A DNA stretch of 9,097 nucleotides from Rhodobiaceae bacterium UBA7378 (GCA_002469805.1 DKNW01000027.1:1-9097); one strand, 5' to 3'. Positions 1 through 7,456 are shown, numbered from the stretch's first letter. Notes: a model not told the origin generated them from the sequence alone. Program-made: numbers and translations.

Positions 1-7
1 GCACGCG

Positions 8-913
8 ATGGCAGATAATGTCCCCCAAATATTTGACCGCGCACGGCTAGCCCAAAACCGCCAGCGCGCCGCGCAACCAAATGACAACCCAAACAGCGGT
101 TTTGGCAGGCATGATTTTTTGCTGCGCCATATCGCGACCGAACTAGCCGAGCGATGCGCCGGCGTTGCACGCAAATTCTCGGCCGGTTTATGTCTGGGCA
201 GCAGCGGTGGGCTTATTGATGCGACCGCGCTTGACGCCCATGTCGACACGATGTTCCACGCAGACCTTGCCCAAAACCTCGTGCCGCCGCACGGCAAAAG
301 CCTCGTTTGCGACGAAGAATATCTACCATTTGCCGATTCCAGCCTTGATCTGGTGATCGCGCTATGGGGGCTTCACCATGTTAATGACCTGCCCGGCACG
401 TTGATACAGATCCAGCGTATTTTGAAACCCGACGGATTTTTTCTTGCAGCAATTCCCGGCGGACGAACGCTCGAAAGTCTGCGTCATGCATTGGTCGCCG
501 CCGAGACCGAATTGTTGCCGGGCGTGCGTCCGCATGTGCACCCCTTTCCCGATCTGGCCGACCTCAGCGCCTTGCTTCAGCGCGCGGGCTTTGCCTTGCC
601 CGTCGCCGATAGCGACCCGTTAGCGGTGTATTATCCCACACCGCTTGATCTCCTGAATGATTTGCGCGGTATGGGCGAAAGCAATGTGTTAACAGCACGG
701 GTACATCAGACCTTGCGCCGTGATGTATTAATGCGGGCGTGCGAAATTTATGTCGAACGCGAGAAGCGCGATGATGGCAAATGTCGCGCCCTGTTCGATA
801 TTTGTTATCTCGCAGGCTGGGCACCGCATGAAAGCCAGCAGAAACCGCTTAAGCCAGGCAGCGCCAAGACGCGTCTGGCCGATGCATTGGGAACTGTCGA
901 AAAGAAATTATAA
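8..913 (+). CDS. NDUFAF5-like class I methyltransferase-fold protein
   Basis: This 301-residue protein has a class I SAM-methyltransferase fold and resembles the mitochondrial complex I assembly factor NDUFAF5. Visible family features are an N-terminal PQIFDRARL (residues 6-14), the post-motif II block PFADSSLDLVIALWGLHHVND (107-127, split here as PFADSSLDLV and IALWGLHHVND), the KPDGFF turn (140-145), and a C-terminal region with YYPTP (208-212), GMGESN (221-226) and GWAPHESQ (270-277). The last three match my memory of NDUFAF5 (its YP, GMGESN and GW-HESQ segments). The SAM-binding glycine loop is weak: the expected DLGCGxG reads CLGSSGG (62-68). In mitochondria the relative is reported to hydroxylate an arginine of complex I subunit NDUFS7, so the true reaction here may not be methylation. 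The ATG at position 8 fits the family N-terminus, but only seven bases precede it, so no RBS or promoter can be judged. The gene converges on mutT, 11 bp away. The family is fairly sure; the substrate is unknown. Confidence 0.85.
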   Translation: MADNVPQIFDRARLAQNRQRAAQPNDNPNSGFGRHDFLLRHIATELAERCAGVARKFSAGLCLGSSGGLIDATALDAHVDTMFHADLAQNLVPPHGKSLVCDEEYLPFADSSLDLVIALWGLHHVNDLPGTLIQIQRILKPDGFFLAAIPGGRTLESLRHALVAAETELLPGVRPHVHPFPDLADLSALLQRAGFALPVADSDPLAVYYPTPLDLLNDLRGMGESNVLTARVHQTLRRDVLMRACEIYVEREKRDDGKCRALFDICYLAGWAPHESQQKPLKPGSAKTRLADALGTVEKKL

Positions 914-924
914 CCCGCTAATGT

Positions 925-1341
925 CTACAGCGTGTCGCGCAAAATAGCGATAAGCGGTATGTCAGCAGGCGGCATATCCAGGTCATAAAGCGCACGCGGA
1001 TAAACCCATTGCAATGCCTGCCCTTCGACCGACGTCACCATTCCCGACCATTTGCGGCACACATAAAGCGGCATCAAAAGATGAAAATCATCATACGCAT
1101 GACTGGCAAAACTCAGTGGCGCTAGGCAATCATTGGTCACATCAATCGCAAGCTCTTCGGCAAGCTCGCGCACCAAAGCCGCTTCAGGCGTCTCGCCCGC
1201 CTCGACCTTGCCACCGGGAAACTCCCACATGCCAGCCATGGTCCGCCCCGCCGGGCGCTGGGCAACGAGCACGCGTCCATCGGCGTCAACCAGAGCGCAA
1301 GCGACCACCAAGATCATGCGGCTAGCTTCGGTAATCGGCAT
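925..1341 (-). CDS. mutT: Nudix hydrolase MutT (8-oxo-dGTP diphosphatase)
   Basis: A small cytoplasmic Nudix hydrolase, predicted to hydrolyse 8-oxo-dGTP to the monophosphate and so prevent A:T to C:G transversions. With the chosen start it is 138 residues, near the usual 130-140. The Nudix box runs from G44 to I66: GX5E (G44, E50), seven residues, then RELAEE (58-63). The usual glycine after EE-X is an alanine (A65). The preceding WEFPGGK (39-45) is typical of MutT. The start is ambiguous. An ATG at 1341 gives MPITEASRMILVV, which fits alphaproteobacterial MutT N-termini as I remember them, and overlaps argJ by 20 bp. An ATG at 1359 adds six residues. An ATG at 1317 lies four bases after the argJ stop and would suit translational coupling. 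None has a clear Shine-Dalgarno. It is the last gene of the PPIase-argJ-mutT run and is probably co-transcribed. A related Nudix substrate cannot be excluded. Confidence 0.9.
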   Translation of the reverse strand: MPITEASRMILVVACALVDADGRVLVAQRPAGRTMAGMWEFPGGKVEAGETPEAALVRELAEELAIDVTNDCLAPLSFASHAYDDFHLLMPLYVCRKWSGMVTSVEGQALQWVYPRALYDLDMPPADIPLIAILRDTL

Positions 1342-2587
1342 TGATCGAAATATATCCATGCGTCAGATCGCTTGCCCAAATGCGCGTGCGACCTTGCGCC
1401 TTGCCGCCCGCCGCCCCCACATTCACGGCGATATGGATACGCTGACCCTGCATATGGCGCGCGACCGGTGTCTCGTCATAACCCGGCACCACGCGTCCAC
1501 GCCGTGCCACTTTGTGACCACCAATATCGATGGACAAGCGGTCGCGATCCACCATTTCGCCAGATTTGCCCACCGCCATTACAATGCGTCCCCAATTCGC
1601 ATCCTCGCCTGCAACAGCTGTTTTCACCAAAGGTGAATTGCCGATTGTCAGCCCTATGCGACGGGCCGCTTCATCATCAACCGCGCCTGCAATATCGATT
1701 GTCATAAGTTTGCTTACGCCCTCGCCATCGCACACAACTTGTATCGCAACATCCTGCATCACATCTGTCAGGGCTTTGCGGAACTGCCCAAGGCGCGGAT
1801 CGTCAAGACGCCGCAGCGCCGGGCCATCCACTTTCTTCACCCCCGTCGCCACGAGCAGACACGTGTCGGATGTAGATGTGTCGCTATCGACGGTGATGGC
1901 GTTGAAGCTTTTATGCGTGGCTTCGTTGAGCATTGCGCGCAACAAATGCGCGGGAATGGCGGCATCGGTGAAAACGAAAGCCAACATGGTGGCCATGTCG
2001 GGCGCAATCATACCCGACCCTTTGGCAACGGCATTTATGCGCACGCTTTGCTTGCCAATTTTAGCTGTGCGTGTTGCACCTTTGGCGAAAGTATCGGTGG
2101 TGATGATTGCCTGGGCTGCACCGCTCCAGTCAGAGGCTTGCGCGACATCAAACGATGCCGCTTTGATTGCCGAAACCAGCGGCGCGGGGTCCAGCGTTTC
2201 GCCGATAACGCCGGTAGAGGCGATAAATATTTCCTGCTCAGAACATGACAGACGCTTAGCCAGACTGCGCGCTGTGCGCATGGCGGCGCGCGCGCCGGCA
2301 GCGCCTGTGAACGCATTAGCATTGCCAGCATTAACAGCCAGCCCACGTATGCGTCCGCCGCCAGATTTTAAATTCAAGCGCGACAAGTCAACTGGTGCCG
2401 AGGGCATTTTTGATGTCGTAAACACCCCCGCCACACGCGCCTTTTCAGAAAATTCAGCCAGCATAAAATCGGGGCGTCCAGTGTAACGCGCACCTGTTTC
2501 AGCTGCAAAAATATGCATGCCTTCGATCTCAGGCAGCGGCGGAAACGTCGGAGGAGCAAACGGCGATGGGGGAAGCGCGTCCGGCAT
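1322..2587 (-). CDS. argJ: Bifunctional ornithine acetyltransferase / N-acetylglutamate synthase ArgJ
   Basis: ArgJ moves the acetyl group from N-acetylornithine to glutamate in the cyclic arginine pathway. Bifunctional members also make N-acetylglutamate from acetyl-CoA; which type this is cannot be read from the sequence. The 421-residue length is slightly above the usual 400-415, owing to a proline-rich N-terminus. The self-cleavage site is clear: KGSGMIAPDMATML, in which Thr200 becomes the N-terminal nucleophile of the beta chain. The STGVIGE segment (124-130) carries the Thr-Gly pair (T125, G126) that forms the oxyanion hole in the family. The C-terminal INADYRS is the normal family ending, though the preceding segment reads THGY where THDY is more usual. 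The ATG start has a GGAG eight bases upstream. That site lies at the 3' end of the PPIase gene, implying translational coupling. The enzyme is cytoplasmic and would act as a heterotetramer of cleaved chains. Confidence 0.97.
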   Translation of the reverse strand: MPDALPPSPFAPPTFPPLPEIEGMHIFAAETGARYTGRPDFMLAEFSEKARVAGVFTTSKMPSAPVDLSRLNLKSGGGRIRGLAVNAGNANAFTGAAGARAAMRTARSLAKRLSCSEQEIFIASTGVIGETLDPAPLVSAIKAASFDVAQASDWSGAAQAIITTDTFAKGATRTAKIGKQSVRINAVAKGSGMIAPDMATMLAFVFTDAAIPAHLLRAMLNEATHKSFNAITVDSDTSTSDTCLLVATGVKKVDGPALRRLDDPRLGQFRKALTDVMQDVAIQVVCDGEGVSKLMTIDIAGAVDDEAARRIGLTIGNSPLVKTAVAGEDANWGRIVMAVGKSGEMVDRDRLSIDIGGHKVARRGRVVPGYDETPVARHMQGQRIHIAVNVGAAGGKAQGRTRIWASDLTHGYISINADYRS

Positions 2588-2599
2588 TTTAGCTACTCC
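2588..2599 (-). promoter_or_regulatory. argJ ribosome binding site overlapping the PPIase gene end
   Basis: On the minus strand GGAG (2599-2596) stands eight bases before the argJ ATG. It forms part of the last sense codons of the upstream PPIase gene, directly next to its TAG stop (2595-2593). A ribosome finishing the PPIase would sit on this site, so the two genes are probably translationally coupled. It also fixes the argJ start. Confidence 0.7.
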
Positions 2600-3474
2600 G
2601 ACAGCCGCGGCGTGTTGACGAGATCAACCTTAGCTTTCACGCGCATTTCGTCATAAATGTCTCGCTGGGCTTCGCTAATAAGTAACTGTAATATGCGGTC
2701 GCTCACCTGCTCAAGCGGCGGAACGGGCCGGTTGCGTCGGTCTTCCACCCGAATAACGTGCCAGCCAAACTGGGTTTGAACCGGCGGCGATGTATCCCCG
2801 GGTGAAAGTTTGAAAGCGGCATCGCTAAACGCGGGCACCATCGACTCCTTGCTGAAATAGCCCAGATCGCCCCCCGAAGGCCCCGACGGACCTTTCGAGC
2901 GTTCTTTGGCGAGGCCAGCAAAATCAGCCCCCTTTTCCAGCTCGGCAAAAACAGCATCAGCCGCCTCGCGGCTATCGAGCAGAATATGGCGCGCGCGCAC
3001 TTCTTCTTTAACGGGGCCGTTTTTTATTTCCTTCTCATAGTATGCAGTGACGTCTTCTTCACGCACCCGCTCCATCAGCATTTTAGCGATATAAACATCT
3101 TGAAGCGCTTTGCGCTCCATGAAGGCCTTTAGTTTCTGAACATCCGCATCATCTTCAAAACCAGCTTTCTTTGCCGCTTCCGAGGCAAGAATACGGTTAA
3201 CCATATACCCGACGAGCGTCTGAAACCTTTGTTCTTCCGGCAGTTGACCGTAGACGGCCATCAGCTCGTCTTCCACCAGCGATACATCATTATAGGTAAT
3301 CGCAATACCATTAACGGTTGCAACCGTGCCTTCGGGCAGTTGTTTTTGTGCGGCGGCAGGCAGGACTGACAGGAAAATAGCACTCAGCGCGATCAAGAAA
3401 ATGCTTCGTATTGCGGAGGTGGTTGAGAGGCGAGCTGGGCGATTGGCGTTTGGGAAGTCGCGATGATCTTGCAT
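2593..3474 (-). CDS. Exported parvulin-type peptidyl-prolyl isomerase (SurA/PpiC-like)
   Basis: A 293-residue secreted PPIase predicted to help fold or chaperone exported, probably outer-membrane, proteins. The N-terminus has basic residues followed by a hydrophobic stretch (about 23-39) and a Pro-Ala-Ala-Ala site, giving likely signal-peptidase cleavage after residue 42 and a periplasmic product. Residues 45-150 form a helical SurA_N-like chaperone region beginning VATVNGIAIT. A single rotamase domain follows (about 158-248), with ARHILL (161-166), GGDLGYF (201-207) and FGWHVI (236-241). SurA of E. coli has two parvulin domains; this has one, as in many alphaproteobacterial homologues. A good Shine-Dalgarno (AAGGA at 3485-3481, six bases before the ATG) supports the start. 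The gene leads the operon with argJ and mutT and is divergent from secA. The pairing of an export motor and a periplasmic foldase across a shared promoter region is suggestive, but could be historical. Confidence 0.93.
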   Translation of the reverse strand: MQDHRDFPNANRPARLSTTSAIRSIFLIALSAIFLSVLPAAAQKQLPEGTVATVNGIAITYNDVSLVEDELMAVYGQLPEEQRFQTLVGYMVNRILASEAAKKAGFEDDADVQKLKAFMERKALQDVYIAKMLMERVREEDVTAYYEKEIKNGPVKEEVRARHILLDSREAADAVFAELEKGADFAGLAKERSKGPSGPSGGDLGYFSKESMVPAFSDAAFKLSPGDTSPPVQTQFGWHVIRVEDRRNRPVPPLEQVSDRILQLLISEAQRDIYDEMRVKAKVDLVNTPRLSE

Positions 3475-3501
3475 GTTCTTTCCTTTTGCGATGATGCTCG
3501 C

Positions 3502-3530
3502 ATATTGAACGGGTCATGCCTGCCAAACAA
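3502..3530 (-). promoter_or_regulatory. Possible promoter of the PPIase-argJ-mutT operon
   Basis: On the minus strand TTGTTT (3530-3525) and CAATAT (3507-3502) are 17 bp apart and lie about 30 bp upstream of the PPIase ATG. Each box matches only half of the sigma-70 consensus, so this is a weak call based on spacing and position. The leader would be about 20 bases and would include the Shine-Dalgarno. Confidence 0.3.
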
Positions 3531-3591
3531 GAGCTTTTCTTGCCGCCGTATTCATCCGGCCCAGTATCACCTTTTGTGTTGTGGCGCTTGA

Positions 3592-3620
3592 TTGACACGC
3601 GGGGCTTGGCCCCTTACATC
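3592..3620 (+). promoter_or_regulatory. Likely secA promoter
   Basis: A perfect TTGACA -35 box (3592-3597) is followed after 16-17 bp by TTACAT/TACATC (3614-3620) as a plausible -10. The start of transcription would be near 3627, giving a leader of about 44 bases before the secA ATG. The spacer contains a short perfect inverted repeat, GGGGC-TTG-GCCCC (3601-3613), which could be an operator or simply GC-rich spacer. Confidence 0.55.
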
Positions 3621-3630
3621 AAACACTCAA

Positions 3631-3647
3631 CCCGCAATGCGTGCGGG
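3631..3647 (+). promoter_or_regulatory. Hairpin in the secA leader
   Basis: CCCGCA (3631-3636) and TGCGGG (3642-3647) form a perfect 6-bp GC-rich stem with a 5-base loop. The element starts a few bases after the predicted transcription start and ends 12 bases before the secA Shine-Dalgarno. It has no U-tract, so it is not a terminator. It may stabilise the mRNA or affect initiation; no known riboswitch class was recognised. Confidence 0.4.
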
Positions 3648-3659
3648 CAGATTTGCGCT

Positions 3660-3670
3660 GGAGAAAACCT
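3660..3670 (+). promoter_or_regulatory. secA ribosome binding site
   Basis: GGAG (3660-3663) is placed seven bases before the ATG at 3671. This decides the secA start. The in-frame upstream alternative is a GTG at 3641 that lies inside the leader hairpin and would add ten residues not expected at a SecA N-terminus. Confidence 0.8.
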
Positions 3671-6397
3671 ATGCTTGGATTACAAAGCCTTGCCCGCCGC
3701 GTGTTCGGTTCGGTCAATGAGCGCAAGCTGAAATCCTATCAGGCGCGCATCGCAAATATCAACGCGCTCGAACCCGAATTTGAAGCCCTGTCGGACAATG
3801 ACTTGCGCGCCAAAACAGCCGCTTTCAAAGCGCGCTTGGCAAAGGGCGAAACGCTGGACGACGTGCTGGAGGAAGCCTTCGCAGCGGTGCGCGAGGCTGC
3901 CCGTCGCGCACTTGGACAGCGCCATTACGACGTTCAGCTCATTGGCGGCATGGCGCTTCATGACGGCAAAATCTCGGAAATGAAAACTGGCGAAGGGAAA
4001 ACACTGGTTGCGACCCTCCCATGTTATCTCAACGCGCTAACCGGCGCGCCGGTGCATGTAGTGACCGTCAATGATTATCTGGCCGAACGCGATGCTGGCT
4101 GGATGCGCGGCGTGCATGAAGCGTTGGGCTTGCGCGTCGGGTGCATCAAGCACGATATGGACGACACCGAACGCAAAGATGCCTACGCCGCCGACATCAC
4201 ATACGCCACCAATAACGAACTGGGGTTTGACTATTTGCGCGACAACATGAAATACGCGCTGGATGAAATGACCCAGCGCGGACATGCATTTGCCATCGTT
4301 GATGAGGTCGACTCGATTTTGATCGATGAGGCCCGTACGCCGCTGATTATCTCTGGTCCCCTTGAAGACCGCTCCGATCTCTATGTCGCCATTGACCGGC
4401 TGATCCCAAACCTCACAGAAGACGATTACGAATTAGAAGAAAAAACCCGTTCGGTATCGCTAACTGATTTGGGCAATGAGCATATGGAAGAGCTGTTAGG
4501 CAAAGAAGGCCTTCTGGAAGATGGCAGCTCGATTTATGACATCCAAAATGTGACGCTGGTGCATCACGTGACCAACGCCTTACGTGCGCATCAGTTATTC
4601 CAGAAAGACCGCGATTATATCGTCCGCGGCGCAGGTGATGCGGGGCAGGTGATCATTATTGACGAATTTACAGGCCGGATGATGGAAGGCCGCCGCTTTT
4701 CCGATGGCCTGCACCAAGCCCTTGAAGCCAAAGAAGGCGCGGCCATTCAGCCGGAAAACCAGACACTCGCCTCCATCACCTTCCAGAATTATTTCCGCCT
4801 TTACGAAAAGTTAGCAGGCATGACCGGCACAGCACTGACCGAAGCCGAGGAATTCGCGGATATTTACGGGTTAGATGTGGTCGAAATTCCAACCAATACG
4901 GATATTGCCCGTATCGATGAAGACGACGCTATCTACCGCACCAGCGCAGAAAAAAATGATGCGATCATCGACCTTGTTATCGAATGCCAGGAGCGCGGCC
5001 AGCCCGTGCTTGTTGGCACCACCAGTATCGAGAAATCGGAAACGCTTGCCGCTGCACTGAAAAACAAAAAAATCGACCATAATGTGCTCAACGCACGATA
5101 TCACGAGCAGGAAGCGCAAATTATCGGGCTGGCCGGTGTACCAGGTGCCGTGACCATTGCCACCAATATGGCCGGTCGAGGCACTGATATCCAGTTGGGC
5201 GGTAATCTCGACATGCGGCTCACAAACGAACTGGAAAAACTTGACGGCCCCGCGCGCGACAAACGCGCTGCGGAAATTACCGCGGAAGTTGCAGGACTGA
5301 AGGAAAAAGCTCTTCATGCGGGAGGCCTGTGCGTTATCGGCACGGAGCGCCATGAAAGCCGGCGCATCGACAACCAGTTGCGCGGGCGCTCGGGTCGTCA
5401 GGGAGACCCCGGGCTGTCATGCTTCTTCCTAAGCCTCGAAGATGATCTAATGCGCATTTTTGGTACCGATCGAATGGACGGCATGTTGCAGCGGCTCGGA
5501 CTGAAAGATGGCGAAGCGATTGTGCATCCATGGATCAATAAAGCCCTGGAACGTGCGCAACAAAAGGTCGAGGCACGCAATTTCGACATCCGCAAGAATA
5601 TTCTGAAATATGATGATGTCATGAACGACCAGCGCAAGGTGGTTTTTGAACAGCGCATTGATTTCATGCGGGCCGAAAGCGTTAACGACAATGTGCGCGA
5701 TATGCGCCATCAAATCATCGACGATCTGGTGCCGCGCTTCATTCCACCGAAAGCCTATCCCGACCAATGGGACTTGAGCGGTCTGCATGACGAGATTGCC
5801 GAAATTTACAATCTCGATATTGCGTTGACCGACTGGGCCGATGAAGAAGGGATCGCGGATGAAGAAATCATTTCACGCCTGCATGATGCGGTAGACCGCG
5901 CGGCGGCCACGCGTGCCACGGAAATTGGCCCTGACCTTATGCGGCAAGTCGAAAAATCTGTCGTGCTTCAAACTTTGGATCAGCACTGGCGCGAACATTT
6001 GCTGACGCTTGAACATTTGCGCCAAATCGTCGGGCTTCGCGGGCTTGGGCAGCGCGACCCGCTGAGCGAGTTTAAACTGGAAGCGTTTTCGCTATTCTCA
6101 GATTTATTATCTGCATTGCGGCAAGATGTCGTGCGCTACATTATGCGAGTGCAGGTAGAGACGCCCCCGCCGGCACTGGAAATGCCCGATGTCGACATGC
6201 AAGTCCCCGGACCCAATGATATGACTACCGGTAATATGCAATCAGGCGGCGCGGGCTTGAAGGCGAATCCGTCGCAGCCAACGGCACCAGATTTTGACCC
6301 TGCAAACCCGCAAACTTGGGGCAAAGTTGCACGCAATGCCCCATGCCCCTGCGGGTCGGGCAAAAAATACAAACATTGCCACGGCGCGGTACGCTAG
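3671..6397 (+). CDS. secA: Preprotein translocase ATPase SecA
   Basis: SecA is the ATP-driven motor that pushes unfolded preproteins through SecYEG at the inner membrane. At 908 residues it is full length (E. coli has 901). The N-terminus, MLGLQSLARRVFGSVNERKLK, is typical of SecA (here 10 plus 11 residues: MLGLQSLARR, VFGSVNERKLK). Nucleotide-binding domain 1 has the Walker A MKTGEGKT (104-111, catalytic-loop K110) and the DEVD Walker B (211-214). The preprotein-binding region follows, then nucleotide-binding domain 2 with the conserved TNMAGRGTDI and QLRGRSGRQGDPG motifs. The C-terminus has a proline-rich linker and the zinc-binding SEC-C motif CPCGSGKKYKHCH (Cys-X-Cys-X8-Cys-His), which in relatives binds SecB and lipid. 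The start is set by a GGAG seven bases before the ATG. The gene is monocistronic by context, with its own promoter and convergent with accA. No SecM-like arrest gene was found upstream. No missing residue or frameshift was seen. Confidence 0.98.
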   Translation: MLGLQSLARRVFGSVNERKLKSYQARIANINALEPEFEALSDNDLRAKTAAFKARLAKGETLDDVLEEAFAAVREAARRALGQRHYDVQLIGGMALHDGKISEMKTGEGKTLVATLPCYLNALTGAPVHVVTVNDYLAERDAGWMRGVHEALGLRVGCIKHDMDDTERKDAYAADITYATNNELGFDYLRDNMKYALDEMTQRGHAFAIVDEVDSILIDEARTPLIISGPLEDRSDLYVAIDRLIPNLTEDDYELEEKTRSVSLTDLGNEHMEELLGKEGLLEDGSSIYDIQNVTLVHHVTNALRAHQLFQKDRDYIVRGAGDAGQVIIIDEFTGRMMEGRRFSDGLHQALEAKEGAAIQPENQTLASITFQNYFRLYEKLAGMTGTALTEAEEFADIYGLDVVEIPTNTDIARIDEDDAIYRTSAEKNDAIIDLVIECQERGQPVLVGTTSIEKSETLAAALKNKKIDHNVLNARYHEQEAQIIGLAGVPGAVTIATNMAGRGTDIQLGGNLDMRLTNELEKLDGPARDKRAAEITAEVAGLKEKALHAGGLCVIGTERHESRRIDNQLRGRSGRQGDPGLSCFFLSLEDDLMRIFGTDRMDGMLQRLGLKDGEAIVHPWINKALERAQQKVEARNFDIRKNILKYDDVMNDQRKVVFEQRIDFMRAESVNDNVRDMRHQIIDDLVPRFIPPKAYPDQWDLSGLHDEIAEIYNLDIALTDWADEEGIADEEIISRLHDAVDRAAATRATEIGPDLMRQVEKSVVLQTLDQHWREHLLTLEHLRQIVGLRGLGQRDPLSEFKLEAFSLFSDLLSALRQDVVRYIMRVQVETPPPALEMPDVDMQVPGPNDMTTGNMQSGGAGLKANPSQPTAPDFDPANPQTWGKVARNAPCPCGSGKKYKHCHGAVR

Positions 6398-6418
6398 ACG
6401 CCAAAGTCAGTCCGCAAA

Positions 6419-7378
6419 TTAGACGATACCTGTGCGACCCATATCGAGATATTTTTGACGCCGCTGGTCGCGCAATTCCTGCGATGACAAATTCGCCATT
6501 TTCGCCAATTCGCCCGCAACTGCCAGACCAACATCTGACATCATTTGTTCGCGATTGCGATGCGCCCCGCCGACCGGCTCGGGCAAAATACGGTCGATCA
6601 CGCCTAACCCTTCCAGATCTTGCGCCGTCACCTTCAGCGCTGTCGCCGCGGTGTTGGCATGTTCGGACGATCGCCATAAAATTGAAGCGCAGGCTTCGGG
6701 CGAGGCGACAGTATAAATCGAATGTTCGAGCATGAGGATCTGGCTGGCCGTGGCGAGAGCCAGCGCCCCACCCGACCCGCCTTCACCGATAATGACGGAC
6801 ACAAATGGCACGCCTAGCTGCAAGCATTTATCCGTGCATCGGGCAATCGCTTCGGACTGGCCACGCTCTTCTGCTCCAATGCCTGGATAAGCTCCGGCCG
6901 TATCGACCAGCGTCACCACCGGCAGGTTAAAACGCTCTGCCATATCCATGATGCGGATCGCTTTGCGGTATCCTTCGGGTCGGGCCATGCCAAAATTATG
7001 TTTTAGGCGGTCTTGGGTGTTTGAGCCCTTTTCATGGCCCAGCACAGCAACCGGCTGCCCCTGCCATCGACCAAGGCCGGCAATTACGGCGCAGTCTTCG
7101 GAGTACAGACGGTCGCCAGCGAGGGGCGTGAAATCTTCAATCAGCGTCTCGATATAGTCCATGCAATGCGGGCGCGCAGGGTGGCGGGCGACTTGCGTCT
7201 TTTGCCAAGGGTCGAGGTTTTTGTACAAACGCTCGACCTGATCAGCGACTTTGACCTCTAGCTTTTGGATTTCGTCAAAAATATCAACCGCGCCTTCGGT
7301 CTGGCCGACGCTGCGCAGTTCATGAATTTTGCCTTCCAATTCGGCAATCGGTTTTTCAAACTCCAGATAGGTCTGCAT
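6419..7378 (-). CDS. accA: Acetyl-CoA carboxylase carboxyltransferase subunit alpha
   Basis: AccA pairs with AccD to form the carboxyltransferase that moves CO2 from biotinylated AccB to acetyl-CoA, giving malonyl-CoA for fatty-acid synthesis in the cytoplasm. The 319-residue length equals that of E. coli AccA. The N-terminal helical arm (FEKPIAELEGKI onward, residues 7-18) is followed by the crotonase-like core, with FGMARPEGYRKA (129-140), DTAGAYPG (159-166), GEGGSGGA (198-205) and SPEACASILW (226-235), all conserved in the family. An ATG at 7378 was preferred over the GTG at 7381: it gives the family-like start MQTYLEFEKPI, and GGGAG (7391-7387) is eight bases upstream. The gene lies 133 bp downstream of xerD on the same strand, probably with its own promoter next to a palindrome. 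Its 3' end faces secA across 21 bp. No accD or accBC is in the window. Confidence 0.98.
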   Translation of the reverse strand: MQTYLEFEKPIAELEGKIHELRSVGQTEGAVDIFDEIQKLEVKVADQVERLYKNLDPWQKTQVARHPARPHCMDYIETLIEDFTPLAGDRLYSEDCAVIAGLGRWQGQPVAVLGHEKGSNTQDRLKHNFGMARPEGYRKAIRIMDMAERFNLPVVTLVDTAGAYPGIGAEERGQSEAIARCTDKCLQLGVPFVSVIIGEGGSGGALALATASQILMLEHSIYTVASPEACASILWRSSEHANTAATALKVTAQDLEGLGVIDRILPEPVGGAHRNREQMMSDVGLAVAGELAKMANLSSQELRDQRRQKYLDMGRTGIV

Positions 7379-7416
7379 CACCTATTCTCCCTGTTTCGCT
7401 TCTCTTATTTCACGTC

Positions 7417-7437
7417 TTGTGTTTGCAGCATACACAA
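7417..7437. promoter_or_regulatory. 21-bp near-perfect palindrome upstream of accA
   Basis: The outer arms TTGTGT (7417-7422) and ACACAA (7432-7437) are perfect inverted copies. The inner TGC (7424-7426) and GCA (7428-7430) also pair around a central A. Nine of ten positions match, the only mismatch being 7423/7431. It ends 38 bp upstream of the accA ATG. Its size and symmetry fit a binding site for a dimeric repressor. The stem is AT-rich with no U-tract on either strand, so a terminator is less likely. The regulator is not identified. Confidence 0.5.
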
Positions 7438-7450
7438 CTAGCCATAGCAG

Positions 7451-7456
7451 ATTATG
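7451..7456 (-). promoter_or_regulatory. Possible accA -10 box
   Basis: On the minus strand CATAAT (7456-7451) matches five of six bases of the sigma-70 -10 consensus. No good -35 box is seen 16-18 bp upstream, so the call is weak. Transcription would start near 7444, placing the 21-bp palindrome just downstream of the start site, where a repressor could block elongation. Confidence 0.25.

Noticed and set aside
914..924. A shared terminator between the convergent methyltransferase-like gene and mutT
   Set aside because: The gap is only 11 bp and no inverted repeat is present in or around it.
1530..2486. A long open frame (318 codons) antisense to argJ
   Set aside because: The minus strand encodes a complete, well-conserved ArgJ. 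The antisense product is low-complexity Ala/Ser/Arg-rich sequence typical of a shadow frame.
3637..3720. A 27-codon upstream reading frame beginning ATG CGT and overlapping the secA start, as a possible leader peptide
   Set aside because: Its ATG is in the loop of the hairpin, it has no Shine-Dalgarno, and the peptide has no signal sequence or known arrest motif such as RAPP. The overlap with secA explains the open frame.
3516..3731. A 71-codon plus-strand frame covering the secA promoter
   Set aside because: It runs over the promoter, leader and secA start, shows no RBS, signal peptide or recognisable domain, and is best read as chance.
4871..5353. A 160-codon open frame antisense to secA
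   Set aside because: It lies wholly inside the conserved ATPase region of SecA and shows no domain of its own.
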